A program made the translations under genes and the position numbers. A DNA stretch of 64,000 nucleotides, from positions 5,153,230 to 5,217,229 of the forward strand of contig NC_092235.1 in NCBI RefSeq assembly GCF_036320965.1. Reading direction: 5' to 3'. Below, piece by piece: positions 63,085-64,000 of this stretch. The notes beneath the pieces are model-generated. The model had not been told where the DNA came from and searched no databases. It saw only the letters and a list, made by a program, of their open reading frames with translations. Every line of letters begins with the position of its first letter. Positions within the stretch are counted from its first letter, which is position 1. This DNA comes from Panulirus ornatus. Taxonomy: Eukaryota > Arthropoda > Malacostraca > Decapoda > Palinuridae.

Positions 63085-64000
63085 TGTTACGACACGTGGG
63101 TGCCCACATGTTCGTATATTAATAAGTATGTGTGTATCTCTGTGTATAGTGTAAGAGCTATTCCATGTTAGGGCGAGGGCCAAGGCCTTTGCTCCATTAT
63201 TGGGTCGGATTTCACTCCCATAGCCAAACCCATTAATTTCTGAGGCCTTCTTCATACCTTCGAGAAGGAAACCAGATGGCCACGCCGGGCCATCAATCCA
63301 GCCCCACTCGACGCTCGGGCCTCCTGACCCAGGGCACTAGGTCAAATTGGGGGTCAACCTACGGCCTCCCATACAGTGTCGTCGCTGTCAGGACTTGAAG
63401 GTGGGACATCCAGGCAGATGTGGGACGAACCTAACCTCCTCTCAGCCAGTCAGCTGGTTCACGGATGACACCTCCTCCAATCACCGACGTACCAGTGGCC
63501 CTCCAGCCAAGTAGGAGTGGCACTTGGAGCCACCCTCCTCCAATCCTCGGTGGGCCGTAGACCCATGACCAATCAAAGGTGGCACCATAGGGTAACAAGG
63601 TGGGTCGAGGCGTGGCTAGCTGTTCTTACCCTGCTGGTCCTTCAGTTAAAAGGCTCAGACGATCGTCTGGGACTCGATTCCTTCAGCAGACTCGAGCCCG
63701 CCAGCAAAGGTAATGTGAGCTTTCCCTGTCTCGAACCCCGTAGCCACCGCTGCCCCAGTTTGTAAGATGTTACTACTGTGTCACGATAGGTAGCTAAGTG
63801 TATCGATGTTGTTTACTGTGTCACGTCAGGTTTATCTAAGTGTAATGTTATCAAACAAATCGTTATAGAGGAAAGAGACCTCCTGGCTTGAAATCTTACC
63901 TGAAATCTTAACTAGTGTTAAATGTTAAATGCCTGATTTATGTGTTTATCATTGTACACCTGCATTCTTTCATTATAAGTAGATTTAATGTAGTGCTGGT
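63085..64000 (+). mobile_element. LTR 3 (continues past the window)
   Basis: The first 916 bases of a third LTR, beginning TGTTACGACACGTGGG and containing the 14-bp palindrome at 63656-63669. Further tandem units may follow beyond the window. Confidence 0.85.

Overview
This window is from a eukaryotic genome, most likely an arthropod and probably a decapod crustacean. The reasons are eukaryotic tRNA genes with Pol III terminators, polyadenylation signals, spliced-looking exon fragments, an arthropod-type CCTAA telomere-like tract, APE-type LINEs, Penelope-like debris and an extreme density of microsatellites (TA, CA/TG, GA/CT) and minisatellites. The species call is inference. Host genes are sparse. 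The clearest is one intronless protein kinase; I also see the C-terminal tail of a gene entering from the left and a few unidentified exon-like stretches.

Layout. 1-1130: C-terminal coding tail and 3' UTR with tandem AATAAA signals. 1.3-2.5 kb: first copy of a dispersed segmental duplication (also 51.8-53.0 kb and, inverted, 55.4-56.0 kb). 4.5-12.4 kb: tandem repeats, dominated by a 3.9-kb array of a 27-bp unit, followed by a 62-bp array with 4-unit higher-order structure. 13.9 kb: a 100-N gap. 14-50 kb: at least eleven copies of one RTE-like non-LTR retrotransposon (single APE-RT ORF of about 1,000 aa; 3' tails running into (TA)n), in both orientations, several tail-to-tail, one with a twin-priming inversion and one (26065-29033, minus) with an open ORF lacking only its last codons. 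Interleaved are a Jockey-like RT remnant (35.8-37.2 kb), Penelope-like fragments with fold-backs, a broken multicopy arthropod gene (40.6-41.4 kb) that runs directly into a 23-bp minisatellite, and a 1.7-kb CAC/CAT tract.

45.1-46.1 kb holds the kinase, with a TATA box and a 22-bp palindrome centred on TGACGTCA just upstream. 48.2-49.3 kb contains three Pol III-type sequences on the minus strand: a 5S rRNA-derived SINE head, tRNA-Ala(GGC) and tRNA-Val(CAC). 56159-64000 is a tandem LTR-internal-LTR-internal-LTR array of a broken Ty3/Gypsy element with an exact 3,463-bp period. Its surviving domains run protease, integrase, RNase H, so the integrase lies upstream of RNase H as in Gmr1-like elements rather than downstream as in ordinary Gypsy.

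Most long open frames in the window are repeats open in several frames and are not genes. There is no operon logic; the window is mainly a record of retroelement activity and microsatellite growth around a few genes.
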